Shown here one piece after another: positions 25,913-34,214 of a stretch of DNA of 64,000 nucleotides. The notes below the pieces were generated by a model. The model did not search any database and was not told the origin of the DNA. It worked only from the letters and a program-made list of their open reading frames with translations. This DNA comes from Muribaculum sp. (lineage in GTDB: Bacteria; Bacteroidota; Bacteroidia; Bacteroidales; Muribaculaceae): contig VSOZ01000017.1 in NCBI GenBank assembly GCA_009775095.1, positions 1 through 64,000 on the forward strand, written 5' to 3'. Position numbers and translations under genes: made by a program. Position 1 is the first letter of the stretch, and the number at the start of each line of letters is the position of its first letter.

Positions 25913-26530
25913 ATGGAAAATCTGAATATATTCATCAGGTCGATATTTGTCGACAACATGATATTTGCCTACTTCCTCGGCATGTGTTCGTTTCTCGCCG
26001 TGTCCAAAAACGTCAAGACGGCACTCGGGCTCGGAGCGGCCGTGACTTTCATGCTCGTGATATCGCTGCCGATAAACTATCTGCTCGAAACCTACGTGCT
26101 GCGTGCCGGAGCGTTGAAATGGCTCGGACCGGAATATGCCGACGTCGACCTCAGCTTCCTGTCGCTCATCATGTTCATAGCCGTGATAGCCTCACTGACC
26201 CAGCTTGTCGAGATGGCGGTTGAGAAGTTCAGCCCGTCGCTGTACTCGTCGTTAGGTATATTTCTGCCTCTTATAGCCGTGAACTGCGCCATACTCGGCG
26301 GCTCGCTGTTCATGCAGCAGCGCGACTTTCCCGATGTGTGGACGGCATGCTGCGCAGGAGCCGGATGGGGTCTCGGATGGCTCCTCGCCATTGTAGCCAT
26401 AGCCGCCATACGCGAACGTCTTCAGGAGTACAGCAACATACCCAAGCCTCTGCGCGGGGTAGGCATAACATTTATCTTAACCGGCCTTATGGGAATAGCC
26501 TTCATGAGCTTCCTCGGCATTAAACTGTAA
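25913..26530 (+). CDS. nqrE: Na+-translocating NADH:quinone reductase subunit E
   Basis: 205 residues, six membrane helices, paralogous to NqrD but inverted in the membrane. Conserved segments: SIFVDNMIFAYFLGMCSFLAVSKNVKTA (residues ~10-37), PLIAVNCAILGGSLFMQQRD (~118-137), AIRERLQEYSNIPKPLRG (~165-182) and the terminal GLMGIAFMSFLGIKL. It pairs with NqrD in the complex core. nqrF follows after 5 nt. Confidence 0.95.
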   Translation: MENLNIFIRSIFVDNMIFAYFLGMCSFLAVSKNVKTALGLGAAVTFMLVISLPINYLLETYVLRAGALKWLGPEYADVDLSFLSLIMFIAVIASLTQLVEMAVEKFSPSLYSSLGIFLPLIAVNCAILGGSLFMQQRDFPDVWTACCAGAGWGLGWLLAIVAIAAIRERLQEYSNIPKPLRGVGITFILTGLMGIAFMSFLGIKL

Positions 26531-26535
26531 CGGAT

Positions 26536-27840
26536 ATGTATACATTTGCAATGATAGCTCTTGCCGACACCGGCACCCTCACTCTGTTGTCGGGAGTCGC
26601 TATATTTCTGGCGATAACGCTGCTCCTCGTAATCGTGCTGCTCATAGCCAAGAAGTTTCTTGTACACACCGGCGAAGTACGCATAAACATCAACAACGAC
26701 AAGGATGTGTTTGCCATGTCGGGCAAAACCCTGCTGTCGACACTTGCCGACCAGAACATATTCCTGTCATCGGCCTGCGGCGGCAAAGGAAGCTGCGGCC
26801 AGTGCAAGGTTCAGGTCTTTGAAGGCGGTGGCGACATATTACCCACCGAGACCGTGCACTTCTCACGCAAGCAGATGAAAGACCACTGGCGACTCGGATG
26901 TCAGGTCAAGGTCAAGGAAGACATGTCAATAGGCGTTCCCGCATCGGTGCTTGACGTCAAGGAGTGGGAGTGCGAAGTCATATCCAACAAGAATGTGGCT
27001 ACATTTATTAAAGAATTTATCGTGGCCCTGCCTCCGGGCGAACACATGAACTTCATACCCGGCTCGTATGCACAGATAAAGATACCCGCCTACGAGATGG
27101 ACTATAACGTCGACATCGACAAGTCGCTCATCGGCGACGAGTACCTGCCGTCATGGGAAAAATTCGGCCTGTTCACACTCAAGTGCAAGAACACCGAGCC
27201 TACCATACGCGCCTACTCTATGGCCAACTACCCTGCCGAAGGCGACCGCATAATGCTCACCGTACGTATAGCCACCCCGCCCTTCAAGCCGAAACCTCAG
27301 GTAGGATTTCAGGATGTAATGCCGGGCATAGCGTCCTCCTACATATTCACCCTCAAGCCCGGTGACAAGGTGAGGATGAGCGGCCCTTACGGCGACTTCC
27401 ATCCGATATTCGACTCCAAAGCCGAGATGATGTGGGTAGGCGGCGGTGCCGGTATGGCACCCCTGAGAGCCCAGATCATGCACATGACCCGCACGCTCAA
27501 CTGTACCGACCGTGTCATGAACTACTTCTACGGTGCGCGCGCGCTCAACGAGGTGTTCTATCTTCAGGACTTCCTGCAGCTTGAAAAGGACTTCCCCAAC
27601 TTCAAGTTCCACCTTGCTCTCGACCGTCCCGACCCGGCAGCCGACGCGGCCGGCGTCAAGTATACCCCGGGCTTCGTGCATCAGGTTATATACGAAACCT
27701 ATCTTAAAGATCATCCCGCACCCGAGGATATCGAGTATTACATGTGCGGCCCCGGCCCCATGAGCAAAGCCGTAGAAAACATGCTTTGGGATCTTGGCGT
27801 TCCCTCTGAAAATCTCATGTACGACAACTTCGGAGGCTAA
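26536..27840 (+). CDS. nqrF: Na+-translocating NADH:quinone reductase subunit F
   Basis: 434 residues. One N-terminal membrane helix (~18-38) is followed by a 2Fe-2S ferredoxin domain with Cys81, Cys87, Cys90 and Cys122, the same spacing as Vibrio NqrF (70/76/79/111). The FAD-binding RAYSMANYP motif lies near residue 228 and the NADH-binding GGGAGMAPLRAQ near 308. It accepts electrons from NADH and starts the chain through FAD and the 2Fe-2S cluster. The operon ends with a strong terminator at 27857-27898. Confidence 0.97.
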   Translation: MYTFAMIALADTGTLTLLSGVAIFLAITLLLVIVLLIAKKFLVHTGEVRININNDKDVFAMSGKTLLSTLADQNIFLSSACGGKGSCGQCKVQVFEGGGDILPTETVHFSRKQMKDHWRLGCQVKVKEDMSIGVPASVLDVKEWECEVISNKNVATFIKEFIVALPPGEHMNFIPGSYAQIKIPAYEMDYNVDIDKSLIGDEYLPSWEKFGLFTLKCKNTEPTIRAYSMANYPAEGDRIMLTVRIATPPFKPKPQVGFQDVMPGIASSYIFTLKPGDKVRMSGPYGDFHPIFDSKAEMMWVGGGAGMAPLRAQIMHMTRTLNCTDRVMNYFYGARALNEVFYLQDFLQLEKDFPNFKFHLALDRPDPAADAAGVKYTPGFVHQVIYETYLKDHPAPEDIEYYMCGPGPMSKAVENMLWDLGVPSENLMYDNFGG

Positions 27841-27856
27841 TCCGCCGACAACTTCT

Positions 27857-27898
27857 ATAAAAAAGCCGCAATCCCGTCTTTGGATTTGCGGCTTTTTT
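27857..27898 (+). terminator. Intrinsic terminator of the nqr operon
   Basis: AAAAGCCGCAA-TCC pairs with GGA-TTTGCGGCTTTT with one bulged base; the 3' side runs into TTTTTTAT. Confidence 0.88.
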
Positions 27899-28114
27899 AT
27901 TGCGGGTGTCCGGAGGACACATCCTACAAATAGCTGGTGGCGGAGCACCGCGACTCCACCGGTAAGGAATGATTTTATGATTGTTTCTGAAAGAAACGTC
28001 AAAAGAACTCATTTCGAAAAATATGCATTTTTTTATCTTTTCCGGGATATTTGGGTGGAGTTTTTGTCCAAGGGAATGCAGTAAGAGCCGCTCCCCCGCA
28101 AAATCATAATTATA
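27899..28114. other. Intergenic stretch with REP-like palindromes (no gene)
   Basis: Between the nqr terminator and the dxs promoters there is no credible gene. 27904-27930 holds a REP-like unit, GGTG/CACC palindromes occupy about 27936-27960, and the rest is AT-rich. Confidence 0.5.
27904..27930 (-). repeat. REP-like palindrome with GTAG head (copy A)
   Basis: On the minus strand TTTGTAGGA precedes a stem-loop GTGTCC-TCC-GGACAC (27920-27906). A GTAG tetranucleotide directly 5' of a short palindrome is the design of REP elements recognised by TnpA-REP (RAYT) transposases. A second unit with the same TTTGTAGG head is at 50657-50686. Confidence 0.45.
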
Positions 28115-28147
28115 TTTGGCATTGTATTCGACTTATTCGCATCTTTG
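28115..28147 (+). promoter_or_regulatory. Upstream tandem promoter of the dxs operon
   Basis: TTTG (28115-28118), 21-nt spacer, CATCTTTG (28140-28147). The spacer is nearly identical to that of the nrnA promoter at 42235-42267 (TTCGACTTATTCG), so it appears to be a partial duplicate of the same cassette. Confidence 0.5.
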
Positions 28148-28224
28148 GCTACGCCTTAGATACTCACGCTTGGCAAAATGCAAATAAATTTGGTTTTATG
28201 TTCGGCTTATTTGTATCTTTGCAT
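28144..28224 (+). repeat. 81-bp dispersed promoter repeat (copy 1)
   Basis: This segment and 42190-42270 are the same length and agree at about 70 of 81 positions with no gaps. Both end in a complete TTTG-N21-TATCTTTG promoter and both lie directly before a gene. Confidence 0.75.
28189..28221 (+). promoter_or_regulatory. Main promoter of the dxs-trkAH operon
   Basis: TTTG (28189-28192), 21-nt spacer and TATCTTTG (28214-28221), exact matches to both elements. Confidence 0.7.
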
Positions 28225-28231
28225 AGAATAA

Positions 28232-28429
28232 ATGAGAGTTATGACAGGGTATAATATCTTCCGTCTTATATGCCTCGCTGCTCTATGGCTGATACTCTGC
28301 TATCTGTTGATAGCGGGCAGAGGCTTCACGGCATGGACTCTATTCATAATAGTAATCTCCGGCGGAGTCGTATTTATACCCCTGTATAAAAAATATATCA
28401 ATGACGGCAATGGAAAAAGGAGAAAATAA
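28232..28429 (+). CDS. Small two-helix membrane protein
   Basis: 65 residues with two hydrophobic helices (FRLICLAALWLILCYLLIAG and AWTLFIIVISGGVVFIPLY) and a basic C-terminal tail (KKYINDGNGKRRK). It may start at ATG 28232 or, giving a more ordinary leader from the promoter at 28189-28221, at ATG 28241. Its 3' end overlaps the dxs start by 29 nt, so the two are translated from one message. Function unknown. Confidence 0.65.
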   Translation: MRVMTGYNIFRLICLAALWLILCYLLIAGRGFTAWTLFIIVISGGVVFIPLYKKYINDGNGKRRK

Positions 28430-30350
28430 CATTGACAGTGTTCCCGTGCATTATCCGCTGCTTGAAACAATAGACTCACCCGCCGACCTTCGAAAACTGC
28501 CGGCGGAGAAGCTGACGCAGGTGTGTGCGGAGATCCGTCAATTTCTTATCAACTCACTCTCCACCAATCCCGGCCACTTTGCGTCGAGCATGGGGGCCGT
28601 AGAGCTTACCGTAGCTCTGCACTATGTTTTCAACACCCCCTATGACCGCATCGTGTGGGATGTCGGACATCAGGCCTACGGACACAAACTGCTTACAGGA
28701 CGACGCGACAAGTTCACTACCAACCGCAAACTCGGGGGACTGAGCGGCTTCCCGAATCCGGAAGAGAGCGAGTATGACACCTTCACGGCCGGACACGCAT
28801 CCAACTCCATATCGGCGGCACTCGGCATGGCTGTGGCCTCGGCGCTGCAGCACGAATCGCCCAAGCGCAATGTCGTGGCCGTCATAGGCGACGCGTCGAT
28901 AAGCGGGGGTCTTGCATTCGAGGGACTCAACAATGCCACCATGACCCGCAACAATCTGCTTATCATACTGAACGACAACGACATGTCGATTGACCGCAAT
29001 GTCGGAGCCCTGAATTCATACCTTGCACACCTTACAACCTCCAAGGCTTACAATACGTTCCGCTACAGGCTGTACCGCCTGCTGAAAAAGATGCATCTCG
29101 TCAACGACAGCACCAAAGACTTCATACTGCGGTTCAACAACAGCATAAAATCGTTGATGACACGCCAGCAAAACATATTTGAAGGGCTCAACATCCGCTA
29201 CTTCGGCCCCTTTGACGGCCATGACGTGGAGCGAATAGTGCGGGTGCTCGGCGACATAAAGGACATGGACGGGCCGCGCCTGCTGCACCTGCGCACCACA
29301 AAAGGCAAAGGCTACACGCCGGCGGAAAACGACCCGGCATCTTGGCATGCCCCCGGCAAGTTTGACCCGCGGACCGGAAACCGCCTGTCGGAGCCCAATG
29401 AAGGAGTGCCGCCCAAATATCAGGACGTGTTCGGCGAGACACTGCTTGAACTCGCACGCCGCAACCCCAAGATAGTGGGCATAACGGCAGCCATGCCTTC
29501 AGGCACATCCATGAGCATAATGCAGCACGAGATACCCGGAAGAGTGTTTGACGTGGGCATATCGGAAGGCCATGCCGTGACCTTTGCCGGCGGCCTCGCC
29601 AAAGACGGCATGCGCCCCTACTGCGCCATATACTCATCGTTCATGCAGCGTGCATATGACCATATAATACACGACGTGGCCATACAACGCCTCCCCGTCA
29701 CCCTCTGTCTTGACCGTGCCGGCATAGTAGGCGAAGACGGCGTCACCCACCACGGAGTATTTGACCTCAGCTACCTGAGGAGCATCCCGGGAATGACCGT
29801 GGCCGCTCCGCGCGACGAAATAACCCTGCGCAATCTACTTTACACATCGCAGGATGCCGACCATGGCCCGATGGCCATACGCTACCCTCGAGGCAAAGGC
29901 CGTAATCCCGACTGGCGGGTGCCGATGAAGTCCATTGCCATAGGTAAAGGAGAGCGGCTTAAGGATGGAAGCGATGTGGCCGTGCTGTCAATAGGCCCGA
30001 TGGCCAATATCGTGAAATCGGCCATAGAACAAGCCGAAGCCGACGGCATATCGGTAGCCCACTACGACATGATATTCCTGAAGCCCCTCGATGAGGAGCT
30101 GCTTGCCGAAGTGGCGGCCAAAGGATGCCCCGTGATCACCGTCGAGGACGGAGTGAAAGAGGGCGGTCTCGGCTCTGCCGTGACAGAATGGTTCAATGAC
30201 CGGAGCCATAAAGTACAGGTGACCCGAATAGGTGTTCCCGACTCGTTTGTACCTCACGGCAAAGTGCCGGAGCTGATGAAAATGTGCGGCATGGATGCCG
30301 ATGCCATACATGCCGCAATCGTTAACGCTCATAAATCTGACAAAAAATGA
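28401..30350 (+). CDS. dxs: 1-deoxy-D-xylulose-5-phosphate synthase
   Basis: 649 residues; the second Met (28410) is an equal start candidate. DXS condenses pyruvate and glyceraldehyde-3-phosphate with thiamine diphosphate, the first step of the MEP isoprenoid pathway. Visible motifs: WDVGHQAYGHKLLTGR (residues ~78-93), the ThDP/Mg2+-binding GDASISGGLAFEGLNNA (~158-174), and the transketolase pyrimidine-domain block DVGISEGHAVTFAGGLA (~385-401) followed by GEDGVTHHGVFDLSYL. The stop overlaps the trkA start (ATGA). Confidence 0.96.
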   Translation: MTAMEKGENNIDSVPVHYPLLETIDSPADLRKLPAEKLTQVCAEIRQFLINSLSTNPGHFASSMGAVELTVALHYVFNTPYDRIVWDVGHQAYGHKLLTGRRDKFTTNRKLGGLSGFPNPEESEYDTFTAGHASNSISAALGMAVASALQHESPKRNVVAVIGDASISGGLAFEGLNNATMTRNNLLIILNDNDMSIDRNVGALNSYLAHLTTSKAYNTFRYRLYRLLKKMHLVNDSTKDFILRFNNSIKSLMTRQQNIFEGLNIRYFGPFDGHDVERIVRVLGDIKDMDGPRLLHLRTTKGKGYTPAENDPASWHAPGKFDPRTGNRLSEPNEGVPPKYQDVFGETLLELARRNPKIVGITAAMPSGTSMSIMQHEIPGRVFDVGISEGHAVTFAGGLAKDGMRPYCAIYSSFMQRAYDHIIHDVAIQRLPVTLCLDRAGIVGEDGVTHHGVFDLSYLRSIPGMTVAAPRDEITLRNLLYTSQDADHGPMAIRYPRGKGRNPDWRVPMKSIAIGKGERLKDGSDVAVLSIGPMANIVKSAIEQAEADGISVAHYDMIFLKPLDEELLAEVAAKGCPVITVEDGVKEGGLGSAVTEWFNDRSHKVQVTRIGVPDSFVPHGKVPELMKMCGMDADAIHAAIVNAHKSDKK

Positions 30351-31684
30351 GGATCGTCATTGCAGGAGCGGGAGAAGTCGGCTCACATCTGGCAAAACTG
30401 CTTTCAAGCGAGGAGCAGGACATAATGCTGCTTGATTCCGATCAGGCACGACTTGCCACGATGGACGCCAACTACAACATCATGACAGTCCGCGGAAATC
30501 CCATATCGTTCAAGTCGCTGCGCATGGCCGGAGTGGAGAAGTGCGACCTGTTCATTGCCGTGACCCCCGACGAGACCCGCAACGTAGTGGCATGCTCCAT
30601 GGCCAAAAGCATAGGTGCACAACGCACCGTGGCCCGCATAGACAACTACGAGTTCATGACTCCGGAAAACCGAGAGTATTTCATACGACTCGGTGTAAAT
30701 GCGCTTATATACCCCGAACTGCTTGCCGCACAGGAGATAATTACCGCGCTGCGCCGCTCGTGGGTGCGCCATTGGTTTGAACTTCACGACGGAGAAATCA
30801 TAATCGTAGGAGTGAAACTGCGCGACAATGCCCGCATAATAGGCATGCAGCTCAAAGACTTCGCCAAAACCGAGCACAACTTCCATGTGGCGGCCATAAA
30901 GCGCCATCATGACACCATCATACCCCGAGGCGATGACAGCATACTCGCCGGCGACATACTATACTTCGCCGTTACCCGCGAGCATGTCAATGAACTACTC
31001 GACCTCTGCGGCAAGACAAGCAAGAAGATAAAGAAAGTGCTCATAATGGGGGCGAGCCGCATAGCCATAAGGCTTGCAGCGCTCGCCGGCGACGAATTCA
31101 AGATAAAGATCATCGAAAACAATATGAGCGCCTGCCGTCTGCTGCCCGAGAAGTGTCCGGAGTGTGACATTGTATACGGCGACGGACGCGACATAGACGT
31201 ACTGCGCGAGGAGGGCATAGCCGACACAGATGCCTTTATCGCGCTGAGCAACAGCTCCGAGACCAACATACTGTCATGTCTTACGGCTAAGGAATTCGGC
31301 GTTCACAAGACCATAGCCGAAGTCGAGGACATACAGTTCATATCGGAAGCCGAAGGGCTCAACATAGGCACCGTGGTCAACAAGAAGCTCCTCGCCTCAA
31401 GCAAGATATTTCAACTCCTGCTCGACCTCGACGTATCGTCATCAAAATGCTTGGCATTGACCGATGCCGAGGTTGCGGAAATTGAAGCCAAGCCCGACAG
31501 CAAGATAACACGCGATACCGTGCGAAACCTCAACCTGCCCCACGGCATGACCATAGCCGCACTTATTCGCGACGGACGGGGCATGCTCGTAAACGGTAAT
31601 ACCCGCATATGCGCCGGCGACCATGTCGTTGTATTCTGCCTTGCCGGGACCATACATAAAATCGAACGTCTGTTCAACCGATAG
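30347..31684 (+). CDS. trkA: Trk potassium-uptake regulatory protein TrkA
   Basis: 445 residues with two tandem RCK units. Rossmann motifs are IVIAGAGEVGSHLAKLL (residues ~3-19) and VLIMGASRIAIRLAALAG (~228-245), each followed by a TrkA-C domain (~140-225 and ~365-445). It binds NAD(H)/ATP and gates the TrkH channel encoded 5 nt downstream. The gene order dxs-trkA-trkH links isoprenoid synthesis and K+ uptake only by transcription as far as can be seen. Confidence 0.94.
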   Translation: MRIVIAGAGEVGSHLAKLLSSEEQDIMLLDSDQARLATMDANYNIMTVRGNPISFKSLRMAGVEKCDLFIAVTPDETRNVVACSMAKSIGAQRTVARIDNYEFMTPENREYFIRLGVNALIYPELLAAQEIITALRRSWVRHWFELHDGEIIIVGVKLRDNARIIGMQLKDFAKTEHNFHVAAIKRHHDTIIPRGDDSILAGDILYFAVTREHVNELLDLCGKTSKKIKKVLIMGASRIAIRLAALAGDEFKIKIIENNMSACRLLPEKCPECDIVYGDGRDIDVLREEGIADTDAFIALSNSSETNILSCLTAKEFGVHKTIAEVEDIQFISEAEGLNIGTVVNKKLLASSKIFQLLLDLDVSSSKCLALTDAEVAEIEAKPDSKITRDTVRNLNLPHGMTIAALIRDGRGMLVNGNTRICAGDHVVVFCLAGTIHKIERLFNR

Positions 31685-31689
31685 CGACG

Positions 31690-33165
31690 ATGGCCATATT
31701 CAACAACACGCGTCATATCAACTTCCCCATGCTTCTGCGGGTACTCGGTTGGCTCCTTATCATCGAGTCGATCTTCATGCTGTGTCCGCTCGTCACTTGT
31801 TTTATATACTCGGAGGATGACTGGTTGCCATTCTTCATCAGCACGGTCGTTACACTCGTCACCGGCATGCTGATGACATTCTGCATACGTCCGTCCAACA
31901 CCTCGATGGCCAAGCGTGAAGGATTTCTGCTCACGGCACTCGTGTGGGTGGTGTTCTCACTGTTCGGCATGTTGCCGTTCATCATGAGCTCTACGCCGTT
32001 GAGCGTGACCGACGCTTTTTTCGAGACCATGTCGGGCTTCTCGACCACCGGGGCCACGGTATACCCCTCGGTCGACATACTGTCGCACGGCATCAACCTG
32101 TGGCGCTGCCTTACCCAATGGCTCGGCGGTATGGGTATAATTCTGTTTACCCTCGCCGTTCTGCCCATGCTCAACCACTCCGGCGGCATGCAGATGTTCA
32201 ACGCCGAAGTCACCGGTATAACTCATGAGAAACTGCGCCCCCGCATAAGCCAGACGGCCAAGAGTCTGTGGACCATATACTTCGTGTTGACAGCCATGGT
32301 GTTTGTACTGCTGTGGATAGGCCCTATGGATTTTTTCGACAGCCTGTGTCATGCATTCTCCACGATGTCTACCGGAGGCTTCTCGACACGCAACAACAGT
32401 ATAGCCTACTGGAACTCCGATTATATCAAGATAATAGTCACCATATTCATGTTTCTCGGCGGAGTAAACTTCGCGCTCATTTTCAAGGCCATACACGGCG
32501 ACATGAAGAGCCTGTACCGCAATGACACATTCATGACCTACGTAAAAATCGTCGGAGCCGCCTACGTAACATTTGTCATAGCCATAATAATGAGCGATCA
32601 AGCCCATACGCTTGAGGATGTAACTATCGACCCGCTGTTTCAGATCATCACCACAATGTCGTCGACAGGTCTTACAGCAAGCAATTTCTTGAACTGGGGC
32701 CCGTTTGTGATGGCGCTGCTGTTCATACTTATGTTTTTCGGCGCATGCGCAGGCTCCACCAGCGGAGGAGCCAAAATAGACCGCCTGCTCTTCCTGCTTA
32801 AAAACACCGGCAACGAACTTTACCGCTCGGTCCACCCTAACGCCATAAGGTCAGTGCGCATAAACGGCAACATCGTTTCGCCCGACGTAGTAGATAAAGT
32901 TATCGCTTTTCTGTGCATCTACGTTATGATCATATCGGTTGGAGGTATTGTGCTAACCGCATTCGGGCTGCCGATCGTTGACTCATTTTTCAACTCGTTC
33001 TCCTGCGTATCTAACATCGGACTCGGCGCCGACACGACAGGCATGGGCGGCTTTGCGGGCATGCCAGACGTGGCCAAATGGGTTCTGTCGTTCCTTATGC
33101 TCACCGGCCGTCTTGAGATATTCACGGTACTTATCCTGTTTACTCCCGCATTCTGGTCCAAATAA
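31690..33165 (+). CDS. trkH: TrkH-family potassium transporter
   Basis: 491 residues with four repeated M1-P-M2 units. Selectivity-filter-like segments include FETMSGFSTTGATVYPSVD (residues ~115-133), HAFSTMSTGGFSTRNNS (~221-237), ITTMSSTGLTASNF (~317-330) and FSCVSNIGLGADTTGMGG (~437-454), each with the key Gly. GACAGSTSGGAKIDRLL is a conserved intracellular loop. With TrkA it imports K+. A modest terminator follows at 33177-33212. Confidence 0.95.
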   Translation: MAIFNNTRHINFPMLLRVLGWLLIIESIFMLCPLVTCFIYSEDDWLPFFISTVVTLVTGMLMTFCIRPSNTSMAKREGFLLTALVWVVFSLFGMLPFIMSSTPLSVTDAFFETMSGFSTTGATVYPSVDILSHGINLWRCLTQWLGGMGIILFTLAVLPMLNHSGGMQMFNAEVTGITHEKLRPRISQTAKSLWTIYFVLTAMVFVLLWIGPMDFFDSLCHAFSTMSTGGFSTRNNSIAYWNSDYIKIIVTIFMFLGGVNFALIFKAIHGDMKSLYRNDTFMTYVKIVGAAYVTFVIAIIMSDQAHTLEDVTIDPLFQIITTMSSTGLTASNFLNWGPFVMALLFILMFFGACAGSTSGGAKIDRLLFLLKNTGNELYRSVHPNAIRSVRINGNIVSPDVVDKVIAFLCIYVMIISVGGIVLTAFGLPIVDSFFNSFSCVSNIGLGADTTGMGGFAGMPDVAKWVLSFLMLTGRLEIFTVLILFTPAFWSK

Positions 33166-33176
33166 CGCCAAAATCA

Positions 33177-33212
33177 CGTATGCTCCCCACCTGTTGCATA
33201 CGCTTCCTTTTT
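33177..33212 (+). terminator. Probable terminator of the dxs-trkAH operon
   Basis: CGTATGC (33177-33183) pairs with GCATACG (33196-33202) across a 12-nt loop, followed by CTTCCTTTTT. Confidence 0.55.
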
Positions 33213-33315
33213 GCTATAAACCGAGCAAATTTACGGCACTTTGCAAGCAAAAAGCTCCTTTGACGGCACACAGGTTTAATAATTGTTAAACTGACACTAA
33301 TTTTTCTCGAAATAT

Positions 33316-33346
33316 TTTGCAGGTATCCCATAAAGCCTTACCTTTG
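33316..33346 (+). promoter_or_regulatory. Orphan plus-strand promoter
   Basis: TTTG (33316-33319), 19-nt spacer, TACCTTTG (33339-33346). Both elements and the spacing are consensus, yet no annotated plus-strand gene follows for 2.4 kb. Confidence 0.65.
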
Positions 33347-33352
33347 CAATGT

Positions 33353-33417
33353 GTTTTTCATGGTATTAGATTTAAGGTTAACTAAGATTGGTTGTCGGGA
33401 TGACAATCAATTTTTTT
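33353..33417 (+). ncRNA. Candidate ~65-nt small RNA
   Basis: From the predicted start about 7 nt past the -7 box to the end of a T-run. The 3' end is an intrinsic terminator: ATTGgTTGTC (33387-33396) pairs with GACAAtCAAT (33402-33411) including one G-U pair, with loop GGGAT and then seven T. A 42-codon frame from ATG 33360 crosses the hairpin, so a small protein or an attenuated leader is the alternative. No known RNA family recognised. Confidence 0.45.
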
Positions 33418-33530
33418 ATGTCCCTGCCCCAACCTATGATAAACAGAAAAAGCCATACTTTATCGAGCCGGCCAATGTTGGTAATTGAAAGCAGTCAATA
33501 ATTCATAGCATTCTGCGTTATCCGCATTTT

Positions 33531-34214
33531 TCAGTTTTTTATCGTTAACATATAGCCGAAACCACGCTGATTGATGATCGATATGGCGGAGTCGTGGCGG
33601 AGTAAACGGCGCAATTTGTGGATGTAGCCGTGTAGAGAATTGCGGTTGCTTAGTTCATCGTGCTGCCACACGGCAATCATCAATTCAGACGCGTCAACCG
33701 TTTTGCCAATATTTGCAGCAAGCCGTTCAAGTATCTTGGCCTCGAAGTGTGACAGTTCGGCCGATTTGTCGCCAATCGAAAGTGTCTGAGTCGTAACGTT
33801 GAACATATAGGCTCCGATCGCATACCTTATGTCCTCGTTCAGGTTCACTCCGTATCTGCGTAGAAGTGATTTTATTCTCACTGTCAACTCTCGTAGTTCA
33901 AAAGGCTTTTTGAGATAATCGTTGGCACCGATTTCAAATCCCTCCTCGACATCTTCAACCGCGCTTTTCGCTGTAAGGAAAAGCAGAGGTACTGACGGCG
34001 ATAATTTTCTAATCTCCTTAGCCATTGTAAAACCGTCCATCCGAGGCATCATTACATCGGCAACTATAATATCGGCGCCATCAGACTTGAACTTTTCCAG
34101 TCCTTCCACACCGTCAGCCGCAGTAAATACATCGTAGCCGAGGCCACACAGCGTATCGGCTACAATCAGCGTGAGATCGGTCTCGTCTTCTACAACCAGT
34201 ACTTTATTTTTCAT
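33531..34214 (-). CDS. OmpR-family response regulator
   Basis: 227 residues from ATG 34214; the TTG at 34223 adds only three residues. The receiver domain (residues 1-118) has the acidic pair EDE near residue 9, the phosphorylatable Asp in VADVMMPRMDGF (~52), Thr in LFLTAKS (~80) and Lys in YLKKPFE (~102). The winged-helix Trans_reg_C domain (~130-227) ends with NSLHGYIHKLRRLL and ISIINQRGFGYML. Its start overlaps the kinase stop by 11 nt. The likely operator is the pair of 17-bp direct repeats at 35679-35717. Confidence 0.92.
   Translation of the reverse strand: MKNKVLVVEDETDLTLIVADTLCGLGYDVFTAADGVEGLEKFKSDGADIIVADVMMPRMDGFTMAKEIRKLSPSVPLLFLTAKSAVEDVEEGFEIGANDYLKKPFELRELTVRIKSLLRRYGVNLNEDIRYAIGAYMFNVTTQTLSIGDKSAELSHFEAKILERLAANIGKTVDASELMIAVWQHDELSNRNSLHGYIHKLRRLLRHDSAISIINQRGFGYMLTIKN

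Larger units (their letters stand above)
33166..33530. other. Gene-poor gap with an orphan promoter and terminator
   Basis: This 365-bp stretch between trkH and the convergent response regulator holds the trkH terminator, a perfect plus-strand promoter (33316-33346) and an intrinsic terminator (33387-33417), with no established gene between them. See the ncRNA entry. Confidence 0.6.

Noticed and set aside
27151..28002. 283-codon minus-strand frame opposite nqrF
   Set aside because: Shadow of nqrF; it runs through the nqr terminator and REP-like repeat.
28144..28224. Repeat as part of a CRISPR array or insertion sequence end
   Set aside because: There are only two copies, far apart, with no spacers, transposase or terminal inverted repeats; a promoter cassette explains both.
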